From the NCBI RefSeq assembly GCF_030161255.1, contig NZ_BSPX01000002.1, positions 62,001-126,000 of the forward strand: 64,000 nucleotides of DNA, in the 5' to 3' direction. This stretch comes from Zoogloea oryzae (GTDB taxonomy: Bacteria > Pseudomonadota > Gammaproteobacteria > Burkholderiales > Rhodocyclaceae). A program made the position numbers and the translations under genes. The notes beneath the pieces are model-generated. The model worked only from the letters and a program-made list of their open reading frames with translations. It had not been told where the DNA came from and ran no database searches. Shown here in pieces: positions 6,064 to 15,017 of this stretch (position 1 is the stretch's first letter; each line of letters opens with the position of its first letter).

Positions 6064-7803
6064 TCAGACGGTTTCCTTGACGTAACGCCCGGGTGCCGCT
6101 TCGATCACCTTGTATTTCGCGTTGCCCGGCTTGTTGCGGGCAGCAATCATCTCGCCGCTGCGCTGCTTGAGCCATTCGGCCCAGTGCAGCCACCAGCTGC
6201 CCTTTTGTTCGACGGCGGTCTCGAGCCACTCTTCCGGCACCGAGGCGGTGGAATCGCTGGTCCAGTAGCTGCGGCGGTTCTTCGAGGCCGGGTTGATGGC
6301 GCCGGCGATGTGGCCGCTGGCGCCCAGCACGAAGGTGGTCTCGCCGCCGAGGATCTGGCGCACCAGGTAGGCGCTGGTCCAGGGCACGATATGGTCTTCG
6401 CGGGTGGCCAGCAGGTAGGCCGGGAGATCGACCTTGCCCATGTCCACCTTGACGCCCAGCATCTCGAGCTTGCCCGGCACGCGCAGGTTGTTCTCGAGGT
6501 ACATGTTGCGCAGGTACCACGCGATGAACGGGCCGGAGAGGTTGGTGCTGTCGGAGTTCCAGTACAGCAGGTCGAAAGCCTCGGGCGTCTTGCCCTTGAG
6601 GTAGTTGCCGACCACATACTGCCAGATCAGATCGTTGGCACGCAGGCTGGAGAACACCTGGGCCAGCTCACGGCCGGAGAACACACCACCGCGGCCGATG
6701 GACGCTTCGCGGGCGGCCACCGATGCTTCGTCCACCAGGCAGCCGATCTCGCCGGCGTCGGCAAAGTCGAGCAGCGTGGTCATCAGCGTGAGGCTCTCGG
6801 CCGGGTCTTCGCCCTTGCCGCGCAGCACTGCCAGCGAGGACGACAGGATGGTGCCGCCGACGCAGAAGCCGAGCACGTTGGGCTTGTCCACCTTGGTGAC
6901 GTCGCGCACCACCTGCAGGGCGGTGATCGGGCCCTTCTCGAGGTAGTCGTCCCAGCCGAAGTGGGCTTCGGATTCCTTGGTGTTCTTCCAGGACACCAGG
7001 AACACCGTGAAGCCCTGCTCCACGATGAAGCGCACCAGCGAGTTCGCCGGCTGCAGATCCATGATGTAGAACTTGTTGATGCACGGCGGCACGATCAGCA
7101 GCGGCGTCTTGTAGACCTGTTCGGTCAGCGGCGCGTACTGGATCAGCTGGATCAGCTCGTTCTCGTAGATCACCGAGCCCGGCGTGGTGGCCAGGTTGCG
7201 GCCGATCTCGAAGGCCGAGTCGTCGGTCATCGAGATGCGGCCCTTTTCCATGTCGCCGATCAGGTTCTTGATGCCCTGGGTGATGCTCTCGCCCTTGGTC
7301 TCGAGCGCCGACTGGATGAACTCGGGGTTGGTGGCCGCGAAGTTGGACGGGGCCATCGCGTCGATGTACTGACGGGTGAGGTACTGCATCCGGGCCTTGG
7401 TGCGGCCATCGGCCACCGGCAGCGCGTCGGCCACCTTGGCGACGTAATCGGCGTTGAGCAGATAAGCCTGGCGGATGTAATCGTAGACCGGGCTGGACGA
7501 CCACTCGGGCGCGTTGAAGCGGCGGTCGCCGGCGGGCGGCTTGACCAGCGGCTCGGCGGGCTCACCCGGCTTGACCTGGGACATGTGGGCCCACAGGCGG
7601 GCGTGGGATTCGGCGAGTTCCTTCTGGAGCCGGGCGAGTTCCTCGGCCTCGGGCAGCGGCAGCTGCGGCGCCTGGGCGGGGGCAACCTGCTGGAACGCGG
7701 CGCCCTGCTTGGAGAGGAAATCGAAAAAATTCGCAGCCATCGACTGGCCGAACTTGAACATGCCTTGCAACGCTTCGGCAGACTGCTCGGGTGTAACGGA
7801 CAT
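6064..7803 (-). CDS. phaC: Class I poly(R)-hydroxyalkanoate synthase PhaC
   Basis: Polymerises (R)-3-hydroxyacyl-CoA into PHA at the granule surface. 579 residues, the usual class I size. The N-terminal PhaC_N region includes the conserved WSSSPVYDYIRQAYLLNADY around residues 101-120. The lipase-like box GFCVGG places the nucleophile at Cys314. The other triad members fit Asp470 (in TREDHIVPW) and His498 (in GASGHIAG). The phenylalanine-rich N-terminus (MFKFGQSMAANFFDFL) is the amphipathic part seen in these enzymes. The ATG at 7803 has AGGAGAG just upstream. It is the first gene of phaC-phaB-phaB-phaR. No phaA thiolase is in the cluster, so acetoacetyl-CoA must come from a thiolase encoded elsewhere. 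Confidence 0.97.
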   Translation of the reverse strand: MSVTPEQSAEALQGMFKFGQSMAANFFDFLSKQGAAFQQVAPAQAPQLPLPEAEELARLQKELAESHARLWAHMSQVKPGEPAEPLVKPPAGDRRFNAPEWSSSPVYDYIRQAYLLNADYVAKVADALPVADGRTKARMQYLTRQYIDAMAPSNFAATNPEFIQSALETKGESITQGIKNLIGDMEKGRISMTDDSAFEIGRNLATTPGSVIYENELIQLIQYAPLTEQVYKTPLLIVPPCINKFYIMDLQPANSLVRFIVEQGFTVFLVSWKNTKESEAHFGWDDYLEKGPITALQVVRDVTKVDKPNVLGFCVGGTILSSSLAVLRGKGEDPAESLTLMTTLLDFADAGEIGCLVDEASVAAREASIGRGGVFSGRELAQVFSSLRANDLIWQYVVGNYLKGKTPEAFDLLYWNSDSTNLSGPFIAWYLRNMYLENNLRVPGKLEMLGVKVDMGKVDLPAYLLATREDHIVPWTSAYLVRQILGGETTFVLGASGHIAGAINPASKNRRSYWTSDSTASVPEEWLETAVEQKGSWWLHWAEWLKQRSGEMIAARNKPGNAKYKVIEAAPGRYVKETV

Positions 7804-7936
7804 CCAGCTCTCCTCGTTGTGTCGTCGGACGCGCGCCCGACCAATCGTAGGCCGGCGGAATCACCCCGCTTGCCGGGGTGCATTCGCACCAAGCCGCACT
7901 TCACCCCGGCCTCGTCGCGCCGAGTAGAATTCGGGT

Positions 7937-8161
7937 ATGTATATCGTTGCTATCGCCTGGCTTTACGTCGCGCTGCTTGCTACCGCAGCGGAGACCACCA
8001 TCGTGGGTGGGGTGCTGACTTTTTTCTTTTATGGCCTTGCGCCGCTCTCCCTGTTTCTCTGGCTGTTTGGTACGCCTGCCCGCCGCCGAAGATCAGCCGA
8101 GCGCGCTCTCCGCGAGGGGGTGAGCGAGGACGATCGAGGCAATGCCGGCGGCGATCAATAA
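7937..8161 (+). CDS. Small conserved membrane protein
   Basis: 74 residues with two predicted membrane segments (about residues 2-20 and 22-46) followed by a basic, cytosolic-looking tail starting GTPARRRR. The opening MYIVAIAWLYV and the FFFYGLAPL segment match a small membrane protein that is common in betaproteobacteria. The function is unknown. It is divergent from phaC. Its last 69 nt overlap, tail to tail, the 3' end of the ZIP transporter gene on the other strand. Confidence 0.75.
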   Translation: MYIVAIAWLYVALLATAAETTIVGGVLTFFFYGLAPLSLFLWLFGTPARRRRSAERALREGVSEDDRGNAGGDQ

Positions 8162-8896
8162 TACCTGCTGTGCGGTGGCGCGCAATTCCGTTCGTTTGTG
8201 CAGGCCTGGAATGAGATCGGCTACCGCGACGTAGATCATACTCGCGGCAGCCAGCGCGAGAAACACCGGCACCAGTGATTGCATGTGGGATAGCGCCACA
8301 TAGGCCAGGATGCCCCCCACCAGTGTGGCCAGGCTCGACAACAGGTTGAACACCAGCGCGCGGGTCTTGCTGTAGCCGGAGTGCAGCAGGATCACGAAAT
8401 CGCCGACTTCCTGCGGAATCTCGTGAGCAATGATCGCCAGCGCGGTGACGATCCCGAGGGGTGTGCTCTCGACGAATGCGGCGGCGATCAGCACACCGTC
8501 GACGAAGTTGTGAAAGGTGTCGCCGATCAGGATGAGCAGGCCGCTGCGGCCGTGGTCGTGTTCATGGCCGCCGTGGCCATGGTGGTCATGGGGCTCGTGC
8601 CCCTGGCAGCCTTCGTCATGGCAGTGGCGCCACAACACCAGTTTTTCGAGCACGAAGAACAGCATGATCCCGGCCAGCACGTTCATCGCGGCCTTTTCGG
8701 GGCTTTCGGCGGCCTCGATGGCGTGGGGCAGCACCTCAAGGAAGGCCGCACCAAGCAGCGCGCCGATGGCATAGCTGATCAGCACCGGAACCCAGGTAGG
8801 TCGGGCCGTGAAGGCGAGAACGGATGCCACCGCCACGCTCAGCAGCCCGCCGGCAAAACTCATTACGACAATCCAGGCGAGGGGCGTCATGGTCAT
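8093..8896 (-). CDS. ZIP-family metal (zinc/iron) transporter
   Basis: An inner-membrane divalent-metal permease importing Zn2+ or Fe2+ to the cytosol. About 267 residues with eight hydrophobic segments. A His-rich cytosolic loop between the third and fourth segments contains HDHHGHGGHEHDH. The two metal-site motifs are in helices 4 and 5 (HNFVDG and HEIPQE). These are hallmarks of the GufA/ZupT-type ZIP branch. The start is unclear: ATG 8896 or 8890, or TTG 8905, none with a good ribosome-binding site. Its 3' end overlaps the small membrane protein gene on the opposite strand. No Zur or Fur box was recognised. Confidence 0.9.
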   Translation of the reverse strand: MTMTPLAWIVVMSFAGGLLSVAVASVLAFTARPTWVPVLISYAIGALLGAAFLEVLPHAIEAAESPEKAAMNVLAGIMLFFVLEKLVLWRHCHDEGCQGHEPHDHHGHGGHEHDHGRSGLLILIGDTFHNFVDGVLIAAAFVESTPLGIVTALAIIAHEIPQEVGDFVILLHSGYSKTRALVFNLLSSLATLVGGILAYVALSHMQSLVPVFLALAAASMIYVAVADLIPGLHKRTELRATAQQVLLIAAGIASIVLAHPLAESALG

Positions 8897-8947
8897 TCGA
8901 ATCAAAAAGGGCCGGGAAGTATACCGCCAGTCACGGCGGGCGACGGC

Positions 8948-9679
8948 TCACGCAAGCCAGACGAGCGAGCCCATGCGTCCGGTGACGCCATCCCGACGAT
9001 AGGAGAAGAAGCGCCGCGACTCGGAAACCGTGCAGCAATCACCACCATAAACCGCGGTGACGCCCAGCGACGCCAGCCGCTGACGAGCCAGCAGATAGAT
9101 GTCGGCGAGCCACTTTCCAGGCTGGCCGGCCGGCTTGAAGGCCGCGTCGGCGATGGCGTCGGCGGCCACAAAAGCCGCCCGCACCTCGTCGCCCACCTCG
9201 AAGGCCGTCGGCCCGATGGCCGGACCAAGCCAGGCGATCACATCCGCCGGCGCCACCTGCATCGCCGCAACGGTAGCCTCGATCACCCCGCCATGGAGCC
9301 CGCGCCAGCCGGCATGGGCCGCGCCCACCACGGTGCCGGCACGGTCGCACAGCAGCACCGGCAGGCAGTCGGCGGTCATCACCACACACACCGCGCCGGG
9401 CGTGCGGCTCACCGACGCGTCGGCATCCGGCACGCCAGCCACCGAGGCGGCATCCACCACCGCGGTGCCGTGCACCTGATTGAGCCACGCCGGTTCGGAC
9501 GGCACGATGCGCCGAACCTGCGCCCGGTTGGCGGCCACGCTCGCCGGAGCGTCGCCCACGTGGGTGCCGAGGTTGAGGCTGTCGTAAGGCGCCACGCTCA
9601 CGCCGCCAGCGCGGGTGGTGGAGAGGGCCCGCACCCGGGCGGGCGCAGGCCAGTCGGGCACGATCCAGGCGTCGCTCAC
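8948..9679 (-). CDS. pgeF: Purine nucleoside phosphorylase / peptidoglycan editing factor PgeF (YfiH family)
   Basis: The YfiH/LACC1 family (formerly called multicopper polyphenol oxidase or laccase domain). Members have purine nucleosidase/adenosine deaminase activity, and in E. coli the protein prevents misincorporation of serine in peptidoglycan stems. 243 residues with the metal-binding motifs NQVHG, TADCLPVLL and AHAGWRGL in order, plus the C-terminal CTVSESRRFFSYRRDG. Start and upstream stop overlap as ATGA with rluD, the order usual in proteobacteria (rluD-yfiH next to bamD). Confidence 0.92.
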   Translation of the reverse strand: MSDAWIVPDWPAPARVRALSTTRAGGVSVAPYDSLNLGTHVGDAPASVAANRAQVRRIVPSEPAWLNQVHGTAVVDAASVAGVPDADASVSRTPGAVCVVMTADCLPVLLCDRAGTVVGAAHAGWRGLHGGVIEATVAAMQVAPADVIAWLGPAIGPTAFEVGDEVRAAFVAADAIADAAFKPAGQPGKWLADIYLLARQRLASLGVTAVYGGDCCTVSESRRFFSYRRDGVTGRMGSLVWLA

Positions 9680-10686
9680 GGCTTGGCGCTCCCGCGCAGG
9701 GTTTCAAGCAGCCCGTCAAAATCCGCCGGCAACGGTGTTTGCCAGCGGCAGGCTTCGCCGGTTTTGGGGTGGATCAGGCCGAGCTGCCAGGCGTGCAACG
9801 CCTGACGCGGAAAGGCGTCGAGCCGCGGATCGGCGCTCTTGGCCTTGCCGTAGGTGGCGTCGCCCACCAGCGGGTGGCCGATGTGGGCCATGTGTACGCG
9901 GATCTGATGGGTGCGACCGGTGGCGAGCTCGCATTCGACCAGGGTGGCGCGGGCGAAGCGTTCGATCACGCGGTAACGGGTGAGCGCCTCACGGCCACCG
10001 GGCACGACGGCCATCTTGGTGCGCTGCACCGGATGGCGGCCGATGGGTGCATTGACCTCGCCGGAAGGCTGCGGCTCGCCGTGCACCAGCGCCAGATAGT
10101 GGCGCTTGACGGTGCGAGCCTGGAGCTGGCGCACCAGATCGGTCTGAGCTTCGAGGGTCTTGGCCACCACCAGCAGGCCGCTGGTGTCCTTGTCGAGGCG
10201 ATGGACGATGCCCGCCCGGGGCAAATCACGAAAACCCGCGCCGTGATGCAGCAGCGCGTTGAGCAACGTGCCGGACCAGTTGCCGCTGCCGGGATGGACG
10301 ACCAGCCCCACCGGCTTGTCGATGACGATCACGGTGTCGTCCTCGAAGATCACCTGCAGCGGGATGTCCTCGGCCTGCTCGGCGAGCATCGCCTCGGAGG
10401 GCTCGGGGCTTACCGCTACGGTTTCTCCGCCCCAGACCTTGGTCTTGGAATCGGGCGAGGCGCCGTTGATGGTGATCCGGCCGGATTTGAGCCAGGACTG
10501 CAGGCGGCTGCGGGAATGCTCGGGAAAAAGCCGGGCGAGGGCCTGGTCGACGCGCATTCCGGCGCAATCGTCGGGGATCGATTCGCGCAGAGGAACAGGG
10601 CTCGCGGACGAGGGGGAATGGGAAGGATCGACTGGGCTATAATCGAGCCAGTCTTCTTCCAATGAGTTTTCGATGGCGCATTTCAC
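9676..10686 (-). CDS. rluD: 23S rRNA pseudouridine(1911/1915/1917) synthase RluD
   Basis: Modifies three uridines in helix 69 of 23S rRNA. The N-terminal S4 RNA-binding domain is seen in RVDQALARLFPEHSRSRLQ and the WLKSGRITING that follows. The RluA-type catalytic motif is HRLDKDTSGLLVVAKT, with the catalytic Asp in HRLDKD. The exact start is doubtful: a GTG at 10686 overlaps the divergent bamD start by 14 nt, and a TTG at 10662 is an alternative. Neither has a clear ribosome-binding site. The first 40 or so residues are Ser/Pro-rich and unlikely to be conserved. The 3' end overlaps pgeF by 4 nt. Confidence 0.94.
   Translation of the reverse strand: MKCAIENSLEEDWLDYSPVDPSHSPSSASPVPLRESIPDDCAGMRVDQALARLFPEHSRSRLQSWLKSGRITINGASPDSKTKVWGGETVAVSPEPSEAMLAEQAEDIPLQVIFEDDTVIVIDKPVGLVVHPGSGNWSGTLLNALLHHGAGFRDLPRAGIVHRLDKDTSGLLVVAKTLEAQTDLVRQLQARTVKRHYLALVHGEPQPSGEVNAPIGRHPVQRTKMAVVPGGREALTRYRVIERFARATLVECELATGRTHQIRVHMAHIGHPLVGDATYGKAKSADPRLDAFPRQALHAWQLGLIHPKTGEACRWQTPLPADFDGLLETLRGSAKP
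10638..10643 (+). promoter_or_regulatory. Putative -10 element for bamD
   Basis: A perfect TATAAT lies 30 nt upstream of the bamD ATG, inside the 5' part of the divergent rluD frame. The -35 position has no good match, so recognition may depend on an activator or an UP element. The leader would be only about 23 nt long. Confidence 0.5.
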
Positions 10687-11473
10687 CCTGCGTAGTTTAA
10701 CGCTTGTCGGCGTGCTGCTGCTCGCCGGCTGCGGCCTCCCCGATCAGGTCGACGAAACCGTCGGCTGGAACGCCCAAAAGCTCTACTCTGAAGCCAAGGA
10801 TTCCATGAACGATGGCGCCTGGGAGCGCGCCATCAAGATGTTCGAGAAGCTCGAGGCACGCTACCCCTACGGTCGCTACGCCCAGCAGTCCCAGCTTGAG
10901 GTGGCTTACGCGTACTACAAGTCGGGCGAGCAGGTGTCCGCCGTCGCCGCCTGCGACCGCTTCATCAAGCTGCACCCCAATCACGCCAACGTTGATTACG
11001 CCTACTACCTGAAGGGTCTCGCCTACTTCAACGAAGACCTGGGCATGCTGGGCACCCTCGCCAACCAGGATCTGTCCGAGCGCGACCCGAAGGCGACCCG
11101 CGAAGCATTCGCCACCTTCAAGGAACTCAGCCAGCGCTTCCCGGACAGCAAATACACGCCGGACGCCCAGCTGCGCATGCGCTATCTGGTCAATGCGCTG
11201 GCCAACCATGAAGTGCACGTGGCGCGCTATTACTACAAGCGCGGCGCCTACGTGGCGGCGGCCAACCGGGCCCAGGCGACGATCAAGGATTTCCCCCAGT
11301 CGCCGGCCGTTGAAGAGGCGCTGTTCCTGCTGGTGCAGAGCTACGACGCCCTCAACATGCCCGAGCTGCGCAAGGACGCCGAGCGCGTGATGCGCCAGAA
11401 CTTCCCGAACAGCCGCTACTTCGCCGGCAAGGGCACGGAAGCCGAGCCCCAGGCCTGGTGGAAGCTCTGGTAA
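10673..11473 (+). CDS. bamD: Outer membrane protein assembly lipoprotein BamD
   Basis: An essential lipoprotein of the BAM complex that inserts beta-barrel proteins into the outer membrane. 266 residues with a lipoprotein signal peptide ending in LLLAGC (acylated Cys at about residue 20). Tandem TPR-like helical repeats follow, including the characteristic YPYGRYAQQSQLEVAYAYYK and YTPDAQLRMRYLVNALANHE. It is divergent from rluD-pgeF, the conserved arrangement. A TATAAT lies just upstream. Confidence 0.96.
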   Translation: MAHFTLRSLTLVGVLLLAGCGLPDQVDETVGWNAQKLYSEAKDSMNDGAWERAIKMFEKLEARYPYGRYAQQSQLEVAYAYYKSGEQVSAVAACDRFIKLHPNHANVDYAYYLKGLAYFNEDLGMLGTLANQDLSERDPKATREAFATFKELSQRFPDSKYTPDAQLRMRYLVNALANHEVHVARYYYKRGAYVAAANRAQATIKDFPQSPAVEEALFLLVQSYDALNMPELRKDAERVMRQNFPNSRYFAGKGTEAEPQAWWKLW

Positions 11474-11491
11474 GCGTGGCGGAGCGGCGCC

Positions 11492-12010
11492 ATGGATGAA
11501 GCCGTCCGGCTGGCCCTCGCCAAGTGGCCCGACGTGCCGTCGTGCACCGGCTGGCTGCGGCTGTCACGCCGTGGCGAGTGGTGCGTGCCCGAAGGCCCGA
11601 TCCGCCATCCGGGCCTGCGCGGCTTCATCAATCGTAACTTCGAAGCCACGGCCGACGGCCGCTGGTTCTTCCAGAACGGGCCGCAACAGGTTTTCGTGGA
11701 TCTGGATTACACCCCGACGATCCTGCACCTCGCGGCGCCAGACAGTCTCGAAACCCACACTGGCCAGCCGGTGACCGCGGTTTCAGGGGCATGGTTCGAC
11801 GAGGAAGGCAGCCTGCTGCTCGCCTCCGAGCACGGCATCGGCCTGCTGGACGACCGGGATCTGGCCGCCTTCTGCGCCCATCTGGATGGCGATCTCGAAT
11901 CCGCCGACGCGCCAATCAGCCTTGCCTGGGCCGGCCAGACGCTGCCCGTCGGGCGCATCCGGCAGGCCGAAGTGGCAAGCCGCTTCGGCTTCGTGGCCGA
12001 GCCGACCTGA
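11492..12010 (+). CDS. Conserved hypothetical protein (DUF2946-like, uncertain)
   Basis: 172 residues, starting 18 nt after the bamD stop, so probably cotranscribed. The segments ALAKWPDVPSCTGWLRLSRR, HPGLRGFINRNF and GRWFFQNGPQQVFVDLDYTP mark a conserved soluble protein seen in betaproteobacteria that has been given only a DUF-type name. I am unsure of the DUF number. No catalytic motif, signal peptide or membrane segment is visible. The function is unknown. Confidence 0.75.
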   Translation: MDEAVRLALAKWPDVPSCTGWLRLSRRGEWCVPEGPIRHPGLRGFINRNFEATADGRWFFQNGPQQVFVDLDYTPTILHLAAPDSLETHTGQPVTAVSGAWFDEEGSLLLASEHGIGLLDDRDLAAFCAHLDGDLESADAPISLAWAGQTLPVGRIRQAEVASRFGFVAEPT

Positions 12011-12034
12011 CCGGCCAGCCCCGCCCTTTCTGCC

Positions 12035-13474
12035 TCAACCCCGCCCGTAGGTATCCTCAAACCGGACGATGTCGTCCTCACCCAGGTAGCTGCCCGACTG
12101 CACCTCGATGATCTCGAGGGGCAGCTTGCCCGGGTTGGCCAGCCGGTGCACGTGGCCCAGCGGGATGTAGGTCGATTCGTTCTCGCCCAGCAGGAAGGTC
12201 TTCTCGCCGTTGGTGACTTCGGCGGTGCCCTTCACCACAATCCAGTGCTCGGCCCGGTGGTGGTGCATCTGCAGCGAGAGGCGCGCGCCGGGATTGACGA
12301 CGATGCGCTTGACCTGGAAACGCCCGCCGGCGTCGATGGAGTCGTACCAGCCCCACGGACGGTGGATCTTGCGGTGGGCCGAGGCCTGGCTGCGCTTTTC
12401 GAGCTTGAGTGCGGCGACGATCTGCTTGACGTTCTGGGTCTTGTCCTTGCGGGCGACGAGCACCGCATCGGGCGTCTCGACGACCACCGTGTCGTCCAGG
12501 CCCACGCAGGCGACCATGCGGTCCTGGGCATAGACGAGGGTGTTGCGGCTGTCTTCAAACAACACGTCGCCACGGGCGACGTTGCCGCTGCCGTCCTTAT
12601 CGGCGATGTCCCACAGCGCATCCCACGCCCCCACGTCGGACCAGCCGGCGCTCATCGGCACGACGCAGCCGGGAATCCCCAGCTCGACGGCACCGGCAAG
12701 CTTTTCCATCACCGCATAGTCAATCGAATCCGACGGGCAGGCCACGAAGGCCTCCTTATCCACCCGCACGAAATCCGCGTCCCGCGCTCCGCCCTGCCAG
12801 GCGGCGTCGCAGGCCTTGGCCATGGCGGGCTGCAGCGCCGCGAGGGCCTTGAGCCAGGTGCTGGCGCGCACCATGAAGAGGCCGCTGTTCCAGAGGTATT
12901 CGCCGCTATCGAGATAGCGCTGGGCGGTGGCGGCGTCGGGCTTTTCGACGAAGGCGGCGATGGCCTTGCTGCCGTCCGGGCGCTCGGCGCCGAAGCGGAT
13001 GTAGCCGTAGCCGGTCTCGGCGCGATCCGGGACGATGCCGAAGGTTACGATGGCGCCCTCCAGCGCGGCCGGGATGCCGGCGTCGATGGCGGCCTGGAAG
13101 CCTGCGAGGTCACGGATCACGTGGTCGGCCGGCATCACCAGCAGCACCGGGTCGGATTCCTGCACCGCGAGCGCGGCCAGGGCCAGGGCCGGCGCGGTAT
13201 TGCGGCCGACAGGTTCGAGCACGATGTTGCGGCTGCTGCGGCCCACCGAGCGCAGCTGCTCGGCGGTGACGAAGCGGTACTCCTCGTTGCACACGACGAT
13301 CGGCGCCTGGGCGACCGGCAGACGCCCCGTGAAGCCGGCGAGCCGCCCGGCCGTGGCCTGCAGCATCGTCTCGTCGCCCACCAGGGCCAGGAGCTGCTTC
13401 GGGTACTGTTCGCGGGACAGCGGCCACAGGCGGGTGCCGGAGCCACCGGAGAGAATGACGGGTTGGAGTTCCAT
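12035..13474 (-). CDS. Mannose-1-phosphate guanylyltransferase / mannose-6-phosphate isomerase (type II PMI)
   Basis: A bifunctional enzyme (AlgA/ManC/XanB type) converting fructose-6-P to mannose-6-P and mannose-1-P + GTP to GDP-mannose for exopolysaccharide or LPS. 479 residues. The N-terminal nucleotidyltransferase carries ILSGGSGTRLWPLSR immediately after the start and PADHVIRD. The C-terminal cupin PMI domain includes RPWGWYDSID and the metal-binding QMHHHRAEHWIVV. The ATG at 13474 is fixed by the family N-terminus MELQPVILSGG; the longer upstream frame is not conserved in character. It stands alone here, not in a visible polysaccharide cluster. Confidence 0.93.
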   Translation of the reverse strand: MELQPVILSGGSGTRLWPLSREQYPKQLLALVGDETMLQATAGRLAGFTGRLPVAQAPIVVCNEEYRFVTAEQLRSVGRSSRNIVLEPVGRNTAPALALAALAVQESDPVLLVMPADHVIRDLAGFQAAIDAGIPAALEGAIVTFGIVPDRAETGYGYIRFGAERPDGSKAIAAFVEKPDAATAQRYLDSGEYLWNSGLFMVRASTWLKALAALQPAMAKACDAAWQGGARDADFVRVDKEAFVACPSDSIDYAVMEKLAGAVELGIPGCVVPMSAGWSDVGAWDALWDIADKDGSGNVARGDVLFEDSRNTLVYAQDRMVACVGLDDTVVVETPDAVLVARKDKTQNVKQIVAALKLEKRSQASAHRKIHRPWGWYDSIDAGGRFQVKRIVVNPGARLSLQMHHHRAEHWIVVKGTAEVTNGEKTFLLGENESTYIPLGHVHRLANPGKLPLEIIEVQSGSYLGEDDIVRFEDTYGRG

Positions 13475-13631
13475 GGCAGATCGGAAAGTGGAAACGGAAA
13501 ATTCCTCACCGGCATGCGCCGCCGACTGGAGCAGCGGAGGCAGCGCGCGGGGGATTGCGATTGATAGCACAGAATCCCTTCCGGAATCCGGTGTCATTTC
13601 ACGCACCGCCGCGCTTCGGCGGCCAGAAATG

Positions 13632-14240
13632 TCAAAGCGTGTCAGGATCAGGCGCCAGCCACGCGCCGACGACTCGCTCGACCTCCTCCATGCCGGTCTT
13701 CTTGAGGCTGGAGAAGAGCTGCACCGTCACCTGCTCGCCGTAGGCGGCAAGCTCCTTGCGCACCGCCGCCAGGGTGGCCGCCCCCTCGCTGCGGGTGAGC
13801 TTGTCGCTCTTGGTGAGCAGGCAGTGGATCGGCCGCCCGCTGGGGGCAAACCAGCCGATCATCACGCGGTCGCGGTCTTTGAGCGGATGGCGCGAATCCA
13901 TGATCAGCACCAGCCCCACGAGGTTGGGACGCTTGGTGAGGTAGTCCTCGAGCAGGTGCTGCCACTGGCGACGCACGGCCTCGGGCACCTCGGCATAGCC
14001 ATAGCCCGGCAGATCCACCAGCACCGCGCCGTTCTGCAGGCGGAAGAAGTTGATCAGCTGGGTGCGGCCCGGCGTCTTGGAGACGAAGGCGAGCCGGGTG
14101 TGGTTGGCCAGAGTGTTGATCGCGCTGGATTTACCGGCGTTGGAGCGGCCGGCAAAGGCGACTTCCGGCCCGTTCGGCGGCGGCAGGCCGCTCGGCTTGG
14201 CGATGGAGATTTCGAACTGGGCGTTTCTGAAGAGGGACAT
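13632..14240 (-). CDS. engB: Ribosome biogenesis GTP-binding protein EngB (YihA/YsxC)
   Basis: An essential GTPase for large-subunit assembly. 202 residues. The motifs appear in order: G1 GRSNAGKSS, G2 region KTPGRTQLINFF, G3 DLPGYGYA, G4 TKSDK and G5 near FSSLKKTG. The start MSLFRNAQFEISIA at 14240 matches the family; an upstream extension would run through the divergent cytochrome promoter. It is divergent from cytochrome c4, an arrangement common in beta- and gammaproteobacteria. Confidence 0.96.
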   Translation of the reverse strand: MSLFRNAQFEISIAKPSGLPPPNGPEVAFAGRSNAGKSSAINTLANHTRLAFVSKTPGRTQLINFFRLQNGAVLVDLPGYGYAEVPEAVRRQWQHLLEDYLTKRPNLVGLVLIMDSRHPLKDRDRVMIGWFAPSGRPIHCLLTKSDKLTRSEGAATLAAVRKELAAYGEQVTVQLFSSLKKTGMEEVERVVGAWLAPDPDTL

Positions 14241-14299
14241 GGGGCGGAACTGACGGGCACGACGCAGTGTCGTTGCATCGCGCAAATGGCTGGAATTGC

Positions 14300-14307
14300 T
14301 ATAGAAT
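14300..14307 (+). promoter_or_regulatory. Putative -10 region of the cytochrome c4 gene
   Basis: TATAGAAT lies 43 nt upstream of the cytochrome start in the 109-nt divergent intergenic region with engB. A TTGCAT at 14273-14278 is a possible -35, but its spacing (21-23 nt) is too long, so only the -10 is suggested. Confidence 0.35.
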
Positions 14308-14349
14308 AGCAGGTTTGAGACATCCACATTCTTGGCTTCCGAGGACATC

Positions 14350-14985
14350 ATGATCAAGCGTTCCCTGCTGCTTTCGCTGCTTCTGGCCACCGGCGCGGTT
14401 CAGGCCCAAGACAAGGCTGCTACCCAGCCTGACCTGGCCAAGGCCAAACAGACTGCAGAACAGGTTTGCGGTGCCTGCCACGGCACCGACGGCAACAGCC
14501 AGATCCCCGCAAACCCGAAACTCGCAGGCCAGCATGCGGAATACCTCTACAAGCAGCTGACCAACTTCAAGAGCGAAGGCGGCAAGCCGGCCGAACGTGC
14601 CAACGCCGTGATGGGTGGCATGGTTGCAGCCCTCTCCGCCGACGACATGAAGGGCCTCGCCGCCTACTTCGCCGGCCAGAAGCTCAATCCCGAAGCCGCC
14701 AAAAACAAGGCCTCCATCGAACTCGGCCAGCGCCTGTGGCGCGCCGGCGACCTGAAGCGCGGCATCCCGGCCTGTGCGGCCTGTCACGGCCCGGCCGGTG
14801 CCGGCCTGCCCGCCCAGTACCCGCGTCTGGCTGGCCAGTTCGCCGACTACACCGAAGCCCAGCTGAAGGCCTTCCGCGCTGGCGAACGTGCCAACGATCC
14901 GGCCAAGATGATGCGCACCATCGCCCTCAAGATGACCGATCCGGAAATCAAGGCCGTCGCCGACTACGCCGCCGGCTTGCGCTGA
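14350..14985 (+). CDS. Diheme cytochrome c4
   Basis: A periplasmic electron carrier, usually donating to terminal oxidases (cbb3 type). 211 residues. A Sec signal peptide MIKRSLLLSLLLATGAVQAQ is followed by two cytochrome c domains, each with a heme site: CGACH in domain 1 and CAACH in domain 2. Candidate distal Met ligands are present in both halves (VMGGM; MMRT). The ATG at 14350 is preferred to an upstream start because it begins the signal peptide and has GAGG in front. An intrinsic terminator follows. The cytochrome c maturation genes resB-ccsB lie immediately downstream. Confidence 0.94.
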   Translation: MIKRSLLLSLLLATGAVQAQDKAATQPDLAKAKQTAEQVCGACHGTDGNSQIPANPKLAGQHAEYLYKQLTNFKSEGGKPAERANAVMGGMVAALSADDMKGLAAYFAGQKLNPEAAKNKASIELGQRLWRAGDLKRGIPACAACHGPAGAGLPAQYPRLAGQFADYTEAQLKAFRAGERANDPAKMMRTIALKMTDPEIKAVADYAAGLR

Positions 14986-15017
14986 GTCAAGGCGCTTTCC
15001 GGCGCCTGGCAGCTATA

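Noticed and set aside
6058..8214. Very long open frame (over 700 codons) on the plus strand opposite phaC
   Set aside because: It is the antisense shadow of phaC in high-GC DNA. Composition is His/Gly/Arg-rich with no motif, and phaC is certain.
9676..10559. Shorter rluD starting at the internal Met before RVDQAL
   Set aside because: That start would remove residues just before the S4 domain that homologues possess. The upstream GTG or TTG starts are preferred despite weak signals.
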